Counted from the first letter of the stretch, positions 34,278 through 42,555 are shown. The stretch: DNA of 64,000 nt from Duganella sp. BuS-21 (GCA_041874725.1 CP097466.1:1488001-1552000); one strand, 5' to 3'. The notes: a model not told the origin generated them from the letters alone. Numbers and translations: made by a program.

Positions 34278-35165
34278 TTACACGTAAGCGGCCAGCGCAC
34301 CCTTCATTTTCTTCAGTGCGGCAACCTCGATCTGACGGATGCGCTCGGCCGACACGCCGAACTCTGCGGCCAGCGTGTGCAGCGTGGCGCCGGAGCCGTC
34401 GTCGTTAGCCAGCCAGCGCGATTCGATGATGCGGCGTGAGCGGGCGTCCAGCTTGCCGAGGGCTACTTCCAGGCCTTCGGACTGCAGGCGGGTGACCTGT
34501 TCGGCTTCCAGCACGCGGGTCGGCTCGCTGGCTTCGGACGACAGGTAAGCGATCGGCGCGAACTTGTCGTCTTCGTCATCGGTCGGCGATTCCAGGGCGA
34601 TGTCGCGGCCGCTCAGGCGCGTTTCCATCTCGATCACTTCTTCGCGCTTCACGTCCAGGGTTTTCGCCAATTGGTCGATCTGGGCCGGGGTCATGGCGTC
34701 CAGGCCGGTCTTGTGACTGCGCAGGTTGAAGAACAGCTTGCGCTGGGCCTTGGTGGTCGCCACCTTGACCAGGCGCCAATTCTTCAGGATGTATTCATGC
34801 ATCTCGGCCTTGATCCAGTGCATGGCATAGGACACCAGGCGCACGCCCTGGTCGGGGTCGAAGCGCTTGACCGCCTTCATCAGGCCGATATTCCCTTCCT
34901 GGATCAGGTCGCCATGCGGCAGGCCGTAGCCCAGATAACCGCGAGCGATCGACACCACCAGACGCAGGTGCGACATCACGAGCTGCTGGGCGGCGCCCAG
35001 GTCGCTTTGTTCTTTGAGACGCTTGGCCAGCGAGATTTCTTCATCGTGCGTCAGCATCGGCAGGCGATTGACGGCCGAAATGTAGGCATCCAGGTTACCC
35101 AGGGTGCCAGTAAACCCGAGTTCCAAGGCACTGTTCTTTGCAGGTATCACGGACATCGTCGTCAT
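34278..35165 (-). CDS. rpoH: RNA polymerase heat-shock sigma factor (sigma-32)
   Basis: A 295-residue sigma factor directing heat-shock promoters. Region 2 has LRLVVSIARGYLGYGLPHGDLIQEGNIGLMKAVKRFDPDQGVRLVSYAMHWIKAEMHEYILKNWRLVK, followed by the RpoH box TKAQRKLFFNLRS. Region 4 ends ATLHTLAAEFGVSAERIRQIEVAALKKMK. The ATG at 35165 has AAGGA upstream. The gene follows ftsX as in most proteobacteria, but has its own promoter overlapped by a CIRCE element, so HrcA can repress it. Confidence 0.97.
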   Translation of the reverse strand: MTTMSVIPAKNSALELGFTGTLGNLDAYISAVNRLPMLTHDEEISLAKRLKEQSDLGAAQQLVMSHLRLVVSIARGYLGYGLPHGDLIQEGNIGLMKAVKRFDPDQGVRLVSYAMHWIKAEMHEYILKNWRLVKVATTKAQRKLFFNLRSHKTGLDAMTPAQIDQLAKTLDVKREEVIEMETRLSGRDIALESPTDDEDDKFAPIAYLSSEASEPTRVLEAEQVTRLQSEGLEVALGKLDARSRRIIESRWLANDDGSGATLHTLAAEFGVSAERIRQIEVAALKKMKGALAAYV

Positions 35166-35220
35166 TTTCGTTTCCTTCGCTTGAGATTGCTTTTGAGCAC
35201 ATGTGTACTCTTTGGAACAT

Positions 35221-35250
35221 ATATTAGCACTCTCTGTCGATGAGTGCCAA
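35221..35250 (-). promoter_or_regulatory. sigma-70-type promoter of rpoH
   Basis: On the reverse strand TTGGCA (35250-35245) and TAATAT (35226-35221) are separated by 18 bases, a good vegetative promoter. Both hexamers fall inside or at the edge of the CIRCE element. Confidence 0.7.
35224..35250 (-). promoter_or_regulatory. CIRCE element (HrcA operator) at the rpoH promoter
   Basis: TTAGCACTC - 9 bases - GAGTGCCAA matches the canonical CIRCE (TTAGCACTC-N9-GAGTGCTAA) at 17 of 18 arm positions. It covers the spacer and -35 of the rpoH promoter, so bound HrcA would exclude RNA polymerase and link sigma-32 synthesis to the HrcA/GroE thermometer. Confidence 0.9.
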
Positions 35251-35370
35251 TCTTCCAAATTTTATGGGTTCAATAGCAAATCGCTATTGAGACTTCGGAT
35301 GTGTTTAGAATGCTTGATGGATCTTAGGGAGGGCTTAACTATCCAACGATGCTAGGCCGGTGCGGAAGCG

Positions 35371-35396
35371 CATTCCGTGCGCGCACGCACGGAATG
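35371..35396 (-). terminator. hairpin after ftsX
   Basis: CATTCCGTGC (35371-35380) pairs perfectly with GCACGGAATG (35387-35396) around a 6-base loop, just past the ftsX stop. There is no T run, so it may be a stability hairpin or Rho-linked end rather than a full intrinsic terminator. Confidence 0.45.
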
Positions 35397-35405
35397 GCAG
35401 GAAAG

Positions 35406-36326
35406 TCAGTTGAGGCGGGCGGTGTGGCGTTTGACCGAGAGACGGGCGCCGATCAGGCCGAGGCCGGCGGAGAGGGCCAGCAGACAGGCCATGGCCGGCG
35501 GCGCCAGCGGCGCCAGCTGAAATTCGGAGGCATACAGTCTTGCGAATTCGGCAATCGCGGTGTTGAGTGGATTCAGCGCCAGCGTGACCGCGCCCAGGGC
35601 GACCCCGCCCGCACACAGGCCCAGCACCGCACCGGTGTAATAGAAGGGGCGGTGAATGAAGCTGTCGGTGGCGCCGATCAGCTTGGAGACCAGGATTTCC
35701 TCCCGCTGCGTCAGCACCTGCAGGCGGATGGTGTTGAAAATGACCGCCACCACCACCGTGCCCAGCGTGGCCGCCAGCAGCAGCAGGGCCAGCCGCAGCA
35801 CGTTCAGCAGCGCGGCCAGGCGCTTGACCCAGGCCGAGTCGACTTGCACCGTGTCCACGCCCGGTAGCGCGCGGATCTGCTCGGCCAGCTGGTCGACGTC
35901 GCCGCCGGCCTGGGCGTTGCGGAAGGCGTCCAGCTTGAGCACGTAGCTGTCGGGCAGCGGGTTGTCGCCCAGCGTGGCCAGCACGTCGGCCAGGCCGTTC
36001 TTGTCTTTCAGGTTGTCCAGCGCCTTTTCGCGCGGCGTGAAGATGATCTTGGCTTGCTTGTCGTGCGCGGTCTGGCGTAGCAGCACGGCCAGCCCTTCGG
36101 CCTGCTCGCGCGGCGTGTCCTGTTTCAGGAAAATGCTGATTTCCGGATCGACCGACAGCGTTTCCGACATCGGCCGCACGTTGTCCAGCAGGGTCACGCC
36201 CATGAAGGGCAGGGCCAGTGCGATCGCCACCACCAAGATATTGAACAGGAAACCGCCCGGCGAGCGGCGCAGGTGTACCAGCGCGGCGGCCAGGGCATAA
36301 CGGTGTTGACGCAACCAGTAAGTCAT
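35406..36326 (-). CDS. ftsX: cell-division protein FtsX
   Basis: A 306-residue inner-membrane protein that, with FtsE, activates amidase-dependent septal hydrolysis. One N-terminal helix (GGFLFNILVVAIALALPFMGV) is followed by the periplasmic loop (about 45-165, SETLSVDPEISIFLKQDTP) and three C-terminal helices with RLQVLTQREEILVSKLIGAT, the coupling region to FtsE. It overlaps ftsE by four bases. Confidence 0.95.
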   Translation of the reverse strand: MTYWLRQHRYALAAALVHLRRSPGGFLFNILVVAIALALPFMGVTLLDNVRPMSETLSVDPEISIFLKQDTPREQAEGLAVLLRQTAHDKQAKIIFTPREKALDNLKDKNGLADVLATLGDNPLPDSYVLKLDAFRNAQAGGDVDQLAEQIRALPGVDTVQVDSAWVKRLAALLNVLRLALLLLAATLGTVVVAVIFNTIRLQVLTQREEILVSKLIGATDSFIHRPFYYTGAVLGLCAGGVALGAVTLALNPLNTAIAEFARLYASEFQLAPLAPPAMACLLALSAGLGLIGARLSVKRHTARLN

Positions 36327-36979
36327 GCCGGCACCTCCAGCTGGCCGTGGTTGAGATGGATGACGCGCGCGGCCGAGTCCAGCATCTGCTCGTCGTGGCT
36401 GGAAATCAAACAGGTCACGCCGACGGAATGGAAGGCTTTCAGGGCGTCCAGCACCTTGTTGGCGCTGGCGCGGTCCAGGTTGGCGGTCGGTTCGTCGGCC
36501 AGGATCACCTGCGGCCGGTTGACGATGGCGCGCGCGATCGAGACGCGCTGCTGCTCGCCGCCGGACAGGGCCAGCGGCTGGGCGCCGCCGCGGTCGCCCA
36601 GGCCCACCTTGTCGAGCGCGGCGCGGGCGCGTTGCTCGGCTTGCTGATGCGAGGCGCCCGTCACGAGCAGCGGTAGCATGACGTTGGCCAGCACCGTGCG
36701 GTCGGTCAGCAGGCGCTGCTGCTGGAAGATCAGGCCGAGATTGCGCCGCAGGAAGGGCACAGCCGACGGTTTGATGCGGGCGATGTCCTGGCCGTTGACG
36801 ATCACCTGCCCGGCGCTGGGACGCTCCATGGCTGCGATCATTTTCATCAGGGTGGATTTGCCGGCGCCGGATGGGCCGGCCAGAAAGACCAGTTCGCCTT
36901 TTTCTACAGTCAGGGAGATGTCGCGCAGCGCCATCACATCGGAAGAATATTGTTTGGAGACGTTCCGGAATTCGATCAT
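36323..36979 (-). CDS. ftsE: cell-division ATP-binding protein FtsE
   Basis: A 218-residue ABC ATPase partnering FtsX. MIEFRNVSKQYSSDVMALRDISL opens it, then Walker A GPSGAGKSTL, signature LSGGEQQRVSIARAI, Walker B VILADEPTANLD and H-loop SSHDEQML. The family's compact length is kept. It starts 10 bases after ftsY, so ftsY-ftsE-ftsX form one unit. Confidence 0.96.
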   Translation of the reverse strand: MIEFRNVSKQYSSDVMALRDISLTVEKGELVFLAGPSGAGKSTLMKMIAAMERPSAGQVIVNGQDIARIKPSAVPFLRRNLGLIFQQQRLLTDRTVLANVMLPLLVTGASHQQAEQRARAALDKVGLGDRGGAQPLALSGGEQQRVSIARAIVNRPQVILADEPTANLDRASANKVLDALKAFHSVGVTCLISSHDEQMLDSAARVIHLNHGQLEVPA

Positions 36980-36989
36980 AGAGGTCTGA

Positions 36990-38051
36990 TTAGCCTAGCA
37001 GTGCTTCGACAAACTCCGCAGCCACGAAGGGCTGCAGGTCTTCAATTTTTTCACCGACGCCGATGAAATACACCGGCACCGGACGCGCGCGCGCGATGGC
37101 GGCCAGCACGCCGCCCTTGGCCGTGCCGTCCAGCTTGGTGATCACCAGGCCGGTCAGCGTGAGAGCGTCGTCGAAGGCTTTCACCTGCGCCAGCGCATTT
37201 TGCCCGGTATTGCCGTCGATCACCAGCAGCGTTTCGTGCGGTGCGCCCTCCAGGCCCTTGCCGAGCACGCGCTGGATTTTTTTCAGCTCTTCCATCAGGT
37301 GCAGCTGGGTCGGCAGGCGGCCGGCGGTGTCGATCATGACCACGTCCATGCCTTTGGCCTTGCCGGACTGGACGGCGTCAAACGACACGGCGGCCGGGTC
37401 GCCCGAAGCTTGCGAGACCACGCTGATGTTGTTGCGCTGGCCCCAGACCATCAGCTGTTCGCGGGCGGCGGCGCGGAAGGTGTCGCCGGCGGCCAGCAGC
37501 ACCGATTGGCCGTGGGTTTGCATATGCTTGGCCAGCTTGCCGATGGTGGTGGTCTTGCCGGCGCCGTTGACGCCAGCGATCATCATCACGGTTGGCGTGT
37601 GGCGGCCCAGTTCGAACGGGCGCTCCAGCGGCGATAGCAGTTCCAGCAGTAGCTGCTTCAGCGCGGCCTTGACGGCGGCGGCGTCCAGCAGTTTGTCGTC
37701 CTTGACCTTGCGCTTGAGGGCGTCGAGCAGGTAGGTGGTGGCGTCGACGCCGGCGTCGGCCATCAACAGCGCCGATTCCAGCTCCTCGTACAGCTCGTCG
37801 TCGATCTTGGCGCCGACGAACAGCACCGACAGGTTGGACGAGGTCTTGGACAGGCCGGCCTTCAGGCGCATCATCCACGATTGCTTCTGCGCCGGCTCTT
37901 CGATCGGCAGCAGGTCGGGCAAGTCGAGCAAGTCGGGCAAGTCGGGCACAGCGGGCGTGACGGGGGCGGGGGGGGCGACTTGGGCAGGGGCGACGACAGG
38001 CGCCGCAGGCGCTTCGGGAGCGACAGGTTTTTTCTTGAAGAAGCTGAACAT
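36990..38051 (-). CDS. ftsY: signal recognition particle receptor FtsY
   Basis: A 353-residue GTPase that docks SRP-ribosome complexes at the membrane. The start MFSFFKKK lies at 38051. A short proline/alanine-rich A domain contains a repeated leucine-aspartate stretch ([14 protein letters not shown], about residues 36-49) made by near-identical 9-12 base units. The N domain follows ([16 protein letters not shown]), then the G domain with [30 protein letters not shown] and [10 protein letters not shown]. The acidic domain is far shorter than in E. coli. Confidence 0.95.
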   Translation of the reverse strand: MFSFFKKKPVAPEAPAAPVVAPAQVAPPAPVTPAVPDLPDLLDLPDLLPIEEPAQKQSWMMRLKAGLSKTSSNLSVLFVGAKIDDELYEELESALLMADAGVDATTYLLDALKRKVKDDKLLDAAAVKAALKQLLLELLSPLERPFELGRHTPTVMMIAGVNGAGKTTTIGKLAKHMQTHGQSVLLAAGDTFRAAAREQLMVWGQRNNISVVSQASGDPAAVSFDAVQSGKAKGMDVVMIDTAGRLPTQLHLMEELKKIQRVLGKGLEGAPHETLLVIDGNTGQNALAQVKAFDDALTLTGLVITKLDGTAKGGVLAAIARARPVPVYFIGVGEKIEDLQPFVAAEFVEALLG

Positions 38052-38124
38052 GGTATGTAGTTGGGGTGCTGGCCAGCACAAAGTTTGTCTATTTTACCAG
38101 AGCGCTACTCCGCACTACGAAGCA

Positions 38125-38150
38125 GGGGTCTGACCCAAGGGACAGACCCC
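38125..38150 (+). repeat. intergenic inverted repeat GGGGTCTG / CAGACCCC
   Basis: Perfect 8-bp arms surround a 10-base loop in the ftsY-MerR spacer; the left side also reads GGGTC-T-GACCC, the same core as at 34104-34116. It may be a small dispersed repeat or a transcript-end hairpin. Confidence 0.6.
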
Positions 38151-38174
38151 GCCGCAGACCGCGGTGCGCGGTGC

Positions 38175-39170
38175 TTAGCCGGGCGAGAGCATCGCTGACT
38201 GGCGCGCGCGCCACTCAGCGATGGCGGCGCTAATCTCGGCCAGTTCGAACACCCGCACATAGGAAGGCCGGCGGCGTTTCAGGGCGGCGTTGCTGCCGCC
38301 GGCCCACAGTTCGGCGGCACCGTTGAGGCGGGCGTGCAATTCTGCCAGGCCATCGAGTGCCTGGCGTGGATTCATCGCCACCGAGAACGACAGGGCGATG
38401 ATGTCCACGTGCTGCACGCGCGCCGCCTCGACGATGTCGGGCAGCGGCGTCTGCACGCCCAGCGAGATGCATTGCGCGCCTTCGGCCACGCACATGGCTT
38501 CGGCCATCAGCAGGCCCAGGCCGTGGCGCTCCTGCGGCAGGGTGGTGAGCAGGATGCGCGGCGCGCCGATATTGCTGGCGCTGGCCTGCGGCATGCCGAA
38601 GATGGCGCCGCGCATCATCACGGTGAGCGATTCGGTATACAGATGTTCTTCAAAGGTCGCCAGCTGGCCGCCGGCCCAGGCTTCGCCGATGAGGGTGGTC
38701 AGCGGCGCCACCAGATCGATCACGAAGCTTTTCAGGCCCATCATCAGCAGCGCCTGCGACAGCTTGCGGCGCAATGTCTCCATCTGATGGCTGGTGCACA
38801 AATCCAGGTAGCTTTGCAGTTCAGGTCCGGGTGTGCCGGCGCAGCTGCCACGGCCGCTGGCCGTGCTGGTCAGGGCTTGCAGTTGGTCGGTGCTGTACTG
38901 GATCACCTTGCCGGGACGGAAGCCGAGGTCGATCAGCCGCTTCACCAGGCGTAGCTTGTGCACCTGTTCGACGGGATAGATGCGTTCGCCGTTGGGATCG
39001 CGCATAGGCTGGGGGAAGGCGTAGCGTCGCTCCCATACCCGCAGGGTTTCCTTGGCCACGCCAGTATCGCGTTCGACGTCGCTGATCGTGCTGGAAACGG
39101 GTTGTGAGAGCGCTGTATATGTCATCTGGAGTCTTCGGCGCTTGCGGGTTTGGGCAAGCGCGACCTGCAT
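38175..39170 (-). CDS. LitR/CarH-type MerR regulator with cobalamin-binding photosensory domain
   Basis: A 331-residue regulator. The MerR winged helix is at about 28-95 (TISDVERDTGVAKETLRVWERRYAFPQPMRDPNGERIYP). A four-helix bundle follows, ending IGEAWAGGQLATFEEHLYTES, in which W165 and E175-H176 form the Wx9EH motif that caps adenosylcobalamin in CarH. A Rossmann-type B12 domain follows with ERHGLG (214-219), where H216 corresponds to the lower axial ligand. Such proteins repress in the dark and release DNA on light. It is divergent from a chalcone isomerase/MFS/DUF3833 operon. The start at 39170 has GAAGG upstream; ATG 39125 is an alternative. Confidence 0.82.
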   Translation of the reverse strand: MQVALAQTRKRRRLQMTYTALSQPVSSTISDVERDTGVAKETLRVWERRYAFPQPMRDPNGERIYPVEQVHKLRLVKRLIDLGFRPGKVIQYSTDQLQALTSTASGRGSCAGTPGPELQSYLDLCTSHQMETLRRKLSQALLMMGLKSFVIDLVAPLTTLIGEAWAGGQLATFEEHLYTESLTVMMRGAIFGMPQASASNIGAPRILLTTLPQERHGLGLLMAEAMCVAEGAQCISLGVQTPLPDIVEAARVQHVDIIALSFSVAMNPRQALDGLAELHARLNGAAELWAGGSNAALKRRRPSYVRVFELAEISAAIAEWRARQSAMLSPG

Positions 39171-39187
39171 TCTACCTTCGTTTTCCG

Positions 39188-39318
39188 CGTGGACACACAG
39201 CGACTGAACTATCACTCACCGGCAGTAACTAGACGAAAACAGCTTGTCCACGACACACAGTTGACATACAGAACTAATTAACTGATTATCGGCGTTGAAC
39301 CGATATTGTCCTGGACAA
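39188..39318. promoter_or_regulatory. TTGTCC/GGACAA sites in the litR-CHI divergent region
   Basis: Three related sequences lie here: CGTGGACA at 39188-39195, TTGTCCACG at 39244-39252, and the palindrome TTGTCC-T-GGACAA at 39306-39318. The spacer is unusually AT-rich. Spacing of about 55-60 bp between copies suggests operators for the adjacent regulator, but no binding site for this subfamily is established here. Confidence 0.4.
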
Positions 39319-39333
39319 AATTATTTCATTTGC

Positions 39334-39361
39334 TTGCAAAATAGTGTTGTAAGGCTATATT
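39334..39361 (+). promoter_or_regulatory. candidate promoter of the CHI-MFS-DUF3833 operon
   Basis: TTGCAA (39334-39339) and TATATT (39356-39361) are separated by 16 bases, 36 bp before the start codon at 39398. The TTGTCC-T-GGACAA palindrome lies just upstream. Confidence 0.45.
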
Positions 39362-39397
39362 AGGCGTTTGGCAGCGGTTATTAAAGGACGGAATGAC

Positions 39398-39931
39398 ATG
39401 CGCGCATGGTTGATCGCTTTATGGTGGTTGTGCGGTTCCTTGCATGCGGCGCCGGCGGCACCGGCTTACGTCGGCCAGGAGCTGGGCGCGGCGCGCTTGA
39501 GCGGGCAGGGCAACTATACCTGGTTCGGCCTGAAGATTTATGCGGCCGAGTTGTGGCTCGGCCCGCAGGGCTATGCGGCCGACGGCGTGCCGCTGGTGCT
39601 GGAGCTGCGCTATGCGCGCGCGTTGAACGGCGCCAGGATCGCCGACGCCAGTGTCGAGCAGATGGCGCATATCGGCGCCGGCAGCCCGGCGCAGCGCAGC
39701 GCGTGGCTGGCGCAGATGAAGGCGATTTTCCCCGATGTGCAGGATGGCACGCGGTTGGCCGGCGTGCTCTTGCCGGGGCAGGGCGTGCGGTTTTATCGCG
39801 ACGGCCAGTTGCTGGCCACGGTGGCCGATCCGGCCTTCGCCCGGGCCTTCTTCGGCATCTGGCTCGACCCGGCTACCAGCGCGCCCAAGTTGCGCGAGGC
39901 CTTGTTGCGCGACGCGGCGGCGCGGCCGTGA
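39398..39931 (+). CDS. chalcone isomerase-like exported protein
   Basis: A 177-residue protein with signal peptide (MRAWLIALWWLCGSLHAAPA). GQELGAARLSGQGNYTWFGLKIYAAELWLG and ALRYAR-like ELRYARALNG, then FYRDGQLLATVADPAFARAFFGIWLDP, match bacterial chalcone isomerase-like proteins, a fold used for fatty-acid or lipid binding, not flavonoid synthesis. GGAC precedes the ATG. The next gene starts inside its stop codon (GTGA). Confidence 0.86.
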   Translation: MRAWLIALWWLCGSLHAAPAAPAYVGQELGAARLSGQGNYTWFGLKIYAAELWLGPQGYAADGVPLVLELRYARALNGARIADASVEQMAHIGAGSPAQRSAWLAQMKAIFPDVQDGTRLAGVLLPGQGVRFYRDGQLLATVADPAFARAFFGIWLDPATSAPKLREALLRDAAARP

Positions 39932-41235
39932 CGACCGCCTCGGCGCCGCGCCGCGCCGTGCCGCCTGCGGCGGCGATGTCGCTGAAGGCCATGCTGCTGT
40001 ACGGCCTGTTCGGCATGCCGCTGGCGATGCTGGCCTTGCCCATCTATGTATATGTGCCGCAGTTTTATGCGCAGCGCGGCGGCCTGACGCTGGCGCTGAT
40101 CGGCGCCGCGCTGCTGGCGGCGCGCACGGCGGCGGCGTTTGTCGATCCCTTGCTCGGCTGGTGGATTACGCGCTCGGGTGGTGCTTATCCGCGCTTCGTG
40201 GCAATGGCGCTGCCTTTTCTGTTGCTCGGCTATGGCGCGCTGTTCCATCCGCCGGCGCTGGCTGAAGCGGCCGAACTGGCGTGGTTTCTTGGCGCGCTGA
40301 TGCTGGTGTATCTGGGCTTCGGCATGGCCACCATCGCCCACCAGAGCTGGGGCGCGGCGCTGACGCAGCGGCCGGGCGAGCGCGCGCGCCTGGCGGCGGT
40401 GCGCGAGGGCTGCGGCCTGCTGGGCGTGATGACCGCCGCCGCCGTGCCGGCCCTGGCCGGCTACAACGCGCTGAGCATCAGCTTTGCCGCCATCCTGCTG
40501 ATCGCCGCCGCCAGCCTGCTGTTCAGGGCGCCCCGGCCGGCAAACGTCAGCGCCGCCATCGCTGGCACGGCAGCCGCCATGCCGGTTGCGCCCGGCCTGT
40601 CCGAGATGTTCGCGCCCTTCCGCCAGCGGCGCTTCCGCTGGCTGTTCGCGGTGCTGCTGGTGAACGGCGTCGCCGCCTCGATACCCGCCACCTTGTTCCT
40701 GTTCTTTGCCGAAGACCGCCTGCGGCTGGGCGCCAACGCCGGCTTGTTCCTGCTGCTGTACTTCGCCAGCGCCGCCGCTTCCATGGCGCTGTGGCCGGCC
40801 ATCGCCGCGCGCGTGGGCGAGGCGCGCGCCTGGATGGGCAGCATGCTGCTGACGGCCGCCGTGTTTGTCTGGGCCTACGGCCTGGGCGCGGGCGACGTGG
40901 TTGCCTACGCTGTGATCTGCGCCTTGTCCGGCCTGGCGCTGGGCGCCGACCTGGCACTGCCGCCGGCGCTGCTGGCGGCCACCATCGCCCATGCCGGCGA
41001 CAGCGGCAGGCGCGAAGCGGCCTATGTCGGCGCCTGGAACTGGGGCGTGCAGATGACGCTCGCCCTGGCCGCCGGCGTGGCGCTGCCGACGCTGGAATGG
41101 CTGGGCTACCGGCCCGGCATGCAGCAGGGGCTGGCGGCGCTGTCGTTGGCCTACGCCTTGCTGCCTTGTGCCCTTAAATTGCTGGCCGCCGCCTTGCTGT
41201 GGCGCGCTCCCCTGCACCACGACCGCGAAAGATAA
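39928..41235 (+). CDS. MFS transporter of the chalcone isomerase/DUF3833 cluster
   Basis: A 435-residue, about 12-helix membrane carrier of the glycoside-pentoside-hexuronide/MelB-like MFS group (PIYVYVPQFYAQRGGLTLALIGAALLAARTAAAFVDPLLGWWITRSGG). Such carriers recur next to chalcone isomerase-like and DUF3833 genes; the substrate is unknown. The GTG at 39928 overlaps the preceding stop; ATG at 39976 is an alternative, as the first 16 residues (TTASAPRRAVPPAAA) are weakly structured. A much longer frame upstream is a shadow of the previous gene. Confidence 0.85.
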   Translation: MTTASAPRRAVPPAAAMSLKAMLLYGLFGMPLAMLALPIYVYVPQFYAQRGGLTLALIGAALLAARTAAAFVDPLLGWWITRSGGAYPRFVAMALPFLLLGYGALFHPPALAEAAELAWFLGALMLVYLGFGMATIAHQSWGAALTQRPGERARLAAVREGCGLLGVMTAAAVPALAGYNALSISFAAILLIAAASLLFRAPRPANVSAAIAGTAAAMPVAPGLSEMFAPFRQRRFRWLFAVLLVNGVAASIPATLFLFFAEDRLRLGANAGLFLLLYFASAAASMALWPAIAARVGEARAWMGSMLLTAAVFVWAYGLGAGDVVAYAVICALSGLALGADLALPPALLAATIAHAGDSGRREAAYVGAWNWGVQMTLALAAGVALPTLEWLGYRPGMQQGLAALSLAYALLPCALKLLAAALLWRAPLHHDRER

Positions 41236-41238
41236 ACC

Positions 41239-41790
41239 ATGAAGCTAGCCTACCTGTGCACCGCCGCCATGCTGGCCGGCGCCACCTTGCTCTCCGGCTG
41301 CTCGACACCGGTGGCGCCGGGCCACTATGTCCAGCAGTCGCCAAAGCTCGATATCGAAAACTATTTCAACGGCACGCTGGACGTGCACGGCATGTATCAG
41401 GACCGCAGCGGTACGGTGCAGAAACGCTTTACCGTGCTGATGCGCTGCGCTTGGAAAGATGGCGTCGGCACGCTGGACGAAGACTTTCGCTACGCCGACG
41501 GCACCACACAGCGCCGTGTCTGGACCTTGCGCAAGACCGCACCCGGCCGCTACACCGGCACCGCGTCCGACGTTGTGGGCGAGGCCAGGGTGGAAGTGGC
41601 CGGCAACGCCATGCGACTGCAATACGTGCTGCAAGTGCCGTCCGATGGTAAAACCTACGAGGTCGACTTCGACGACTGGCTGTACCTCATTGACGACCGG
41701 GTGATGCTGAACCGCGCTTCCATGAGCAAGTTCGGCTTCGGCCTGGGCAGTCTGACCGTGGCCTTCAACAAGCGCTCCGGCCCGCCCTGA
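41239..41790 (+). CDS. DUF3833 lipoprotein
   Basis: A 183-residue lipoprotein with lipobox LSGC (C21) after MKLAYLCTAAMLAGATL. The mature region LDIENYFNGTLDVHGMYQDRSGTVQKRFTV and DDWLYLIDDRVMLNRASMSKFGFGLGSLTVAF are the conserved parts of DUF3833. It follows the MFS gene by three bases. In many gamma- and betaproteobacteria this trio is part of a cluster for light/singlet-oxygen-linked fatty-acid modification. Confidence 0.9.
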   Translation: MKLAYLCTAAMLAGATLLSGCSTPVAPGHYVQQSPKLDIENYFNGTLDVHGMYQDRSGTVQKRFTVLMRCAWKDGVGTLDEDFRYADGTTQRRVWTLRKTAPGRYTGTASDVVGEARVEVAGNAMRLQYVLQVPSDGKTYEVDFDDWLYLIDDRVMLNRASMSKFGFGLGSLTVAFNKRSGPP

Positions 41791-42555
41791 GCAGACGCTG
41801 TTGCAGCGCCGGACATCGCCCGCCGACGTTCCTAGGTGAAACAGTTTCATGCGACGCCGACCCGGTGGCAGGCATTAGCTGCACTAAATCGGTGCGTCCG
41901 CGCAAGAAAATGCACTAATTTGTCTCTTAAACGCAACAGGTAGCAATTTCTTACAAATCGGTAACGCGATGCAAGCGACTGCTCTTCTGACAAAATTTAC
42001 TACACAACTAAACGTGTAATACGGGGTGCAAAGTTGGTTGACGGGCTATTTTGCTGGATAAAACTGCCGAACAACGTCTGGGGTTGTTAGCTTATTACCA
42101 TTTGGTAGAGGCAGGCGTGTGGATAGTTCAGTATAAAATAGCGTCAGAAATAGCAATCTGGCTATTTTTACTTGGTCCGAAGAGCAGTGGTACATCAACC
42201 GTGTTCCTCGTGCGGAAACCCGGCCCGTTTCGCTTGATCGGCAGGAAATATTGCGATGCGGTAAAATGCCGGTGCTTTAGAAAATCACAAGCATGCAGAC
42301 GGTTCACTATGAATGGTTTTACACTTGTTGAAGTTTCTTGGTATCAGTATAGTGCCGCCTCCGGCGTTCCATGAGAGCGCCGCGACAAAGCCGGCGTCGA
42401 TTTATCGGCCGCAATATAGTGAACGCATCCCCAGGGATGCACAGTGGCAGCTGGGGAGTTTGCCCTCACGCACAAATGGTTCAAGCCGAGAAGCACCGAA
42501 CACGCCGTACTTACTGGCTCATTTTTACAGCAACACAAACAGAAGGAAACATGTA
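41791..42555. other. 765-bp non-coding leader upstream of the major porin
   Basis: The stretch is noticeably less GC-rich than its flanks. It holds an AT-rich patch around 41900-42060, TTGACG near 42040 that could be a -35, a small hairpin followed by T at 42148-42169, and a 21-codon frame beginning MNGFTLVEV at 42309. No recognised RNA family or convincing gene was found. A regulatory leader or sRNA is possible. Confidence 0.6.
42148..42169 (+). terminator. small AT-rich hairpin with T run in the porin leader
   Basis: AAATAGC (42148-42154) pairs with GCTATTT (42161-42167) around AATCTG and continues into TT. It could end a short transcript initiated near 42040-42070. Confidence 0.35.

Noticed and set aside
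39406..39927. N-terminal extension of the MFS transporter
   Set aside because: This part is the second frame of the chalcone isomerase-like gene; the real start is the GTG overlapping that gene's stop.
42051..42374. 107-codon forward frame in the porin leader
   Set aside because: Mixed composition, no ribosome site, crosses a terminator-like hairpin and has no recognisable domain.
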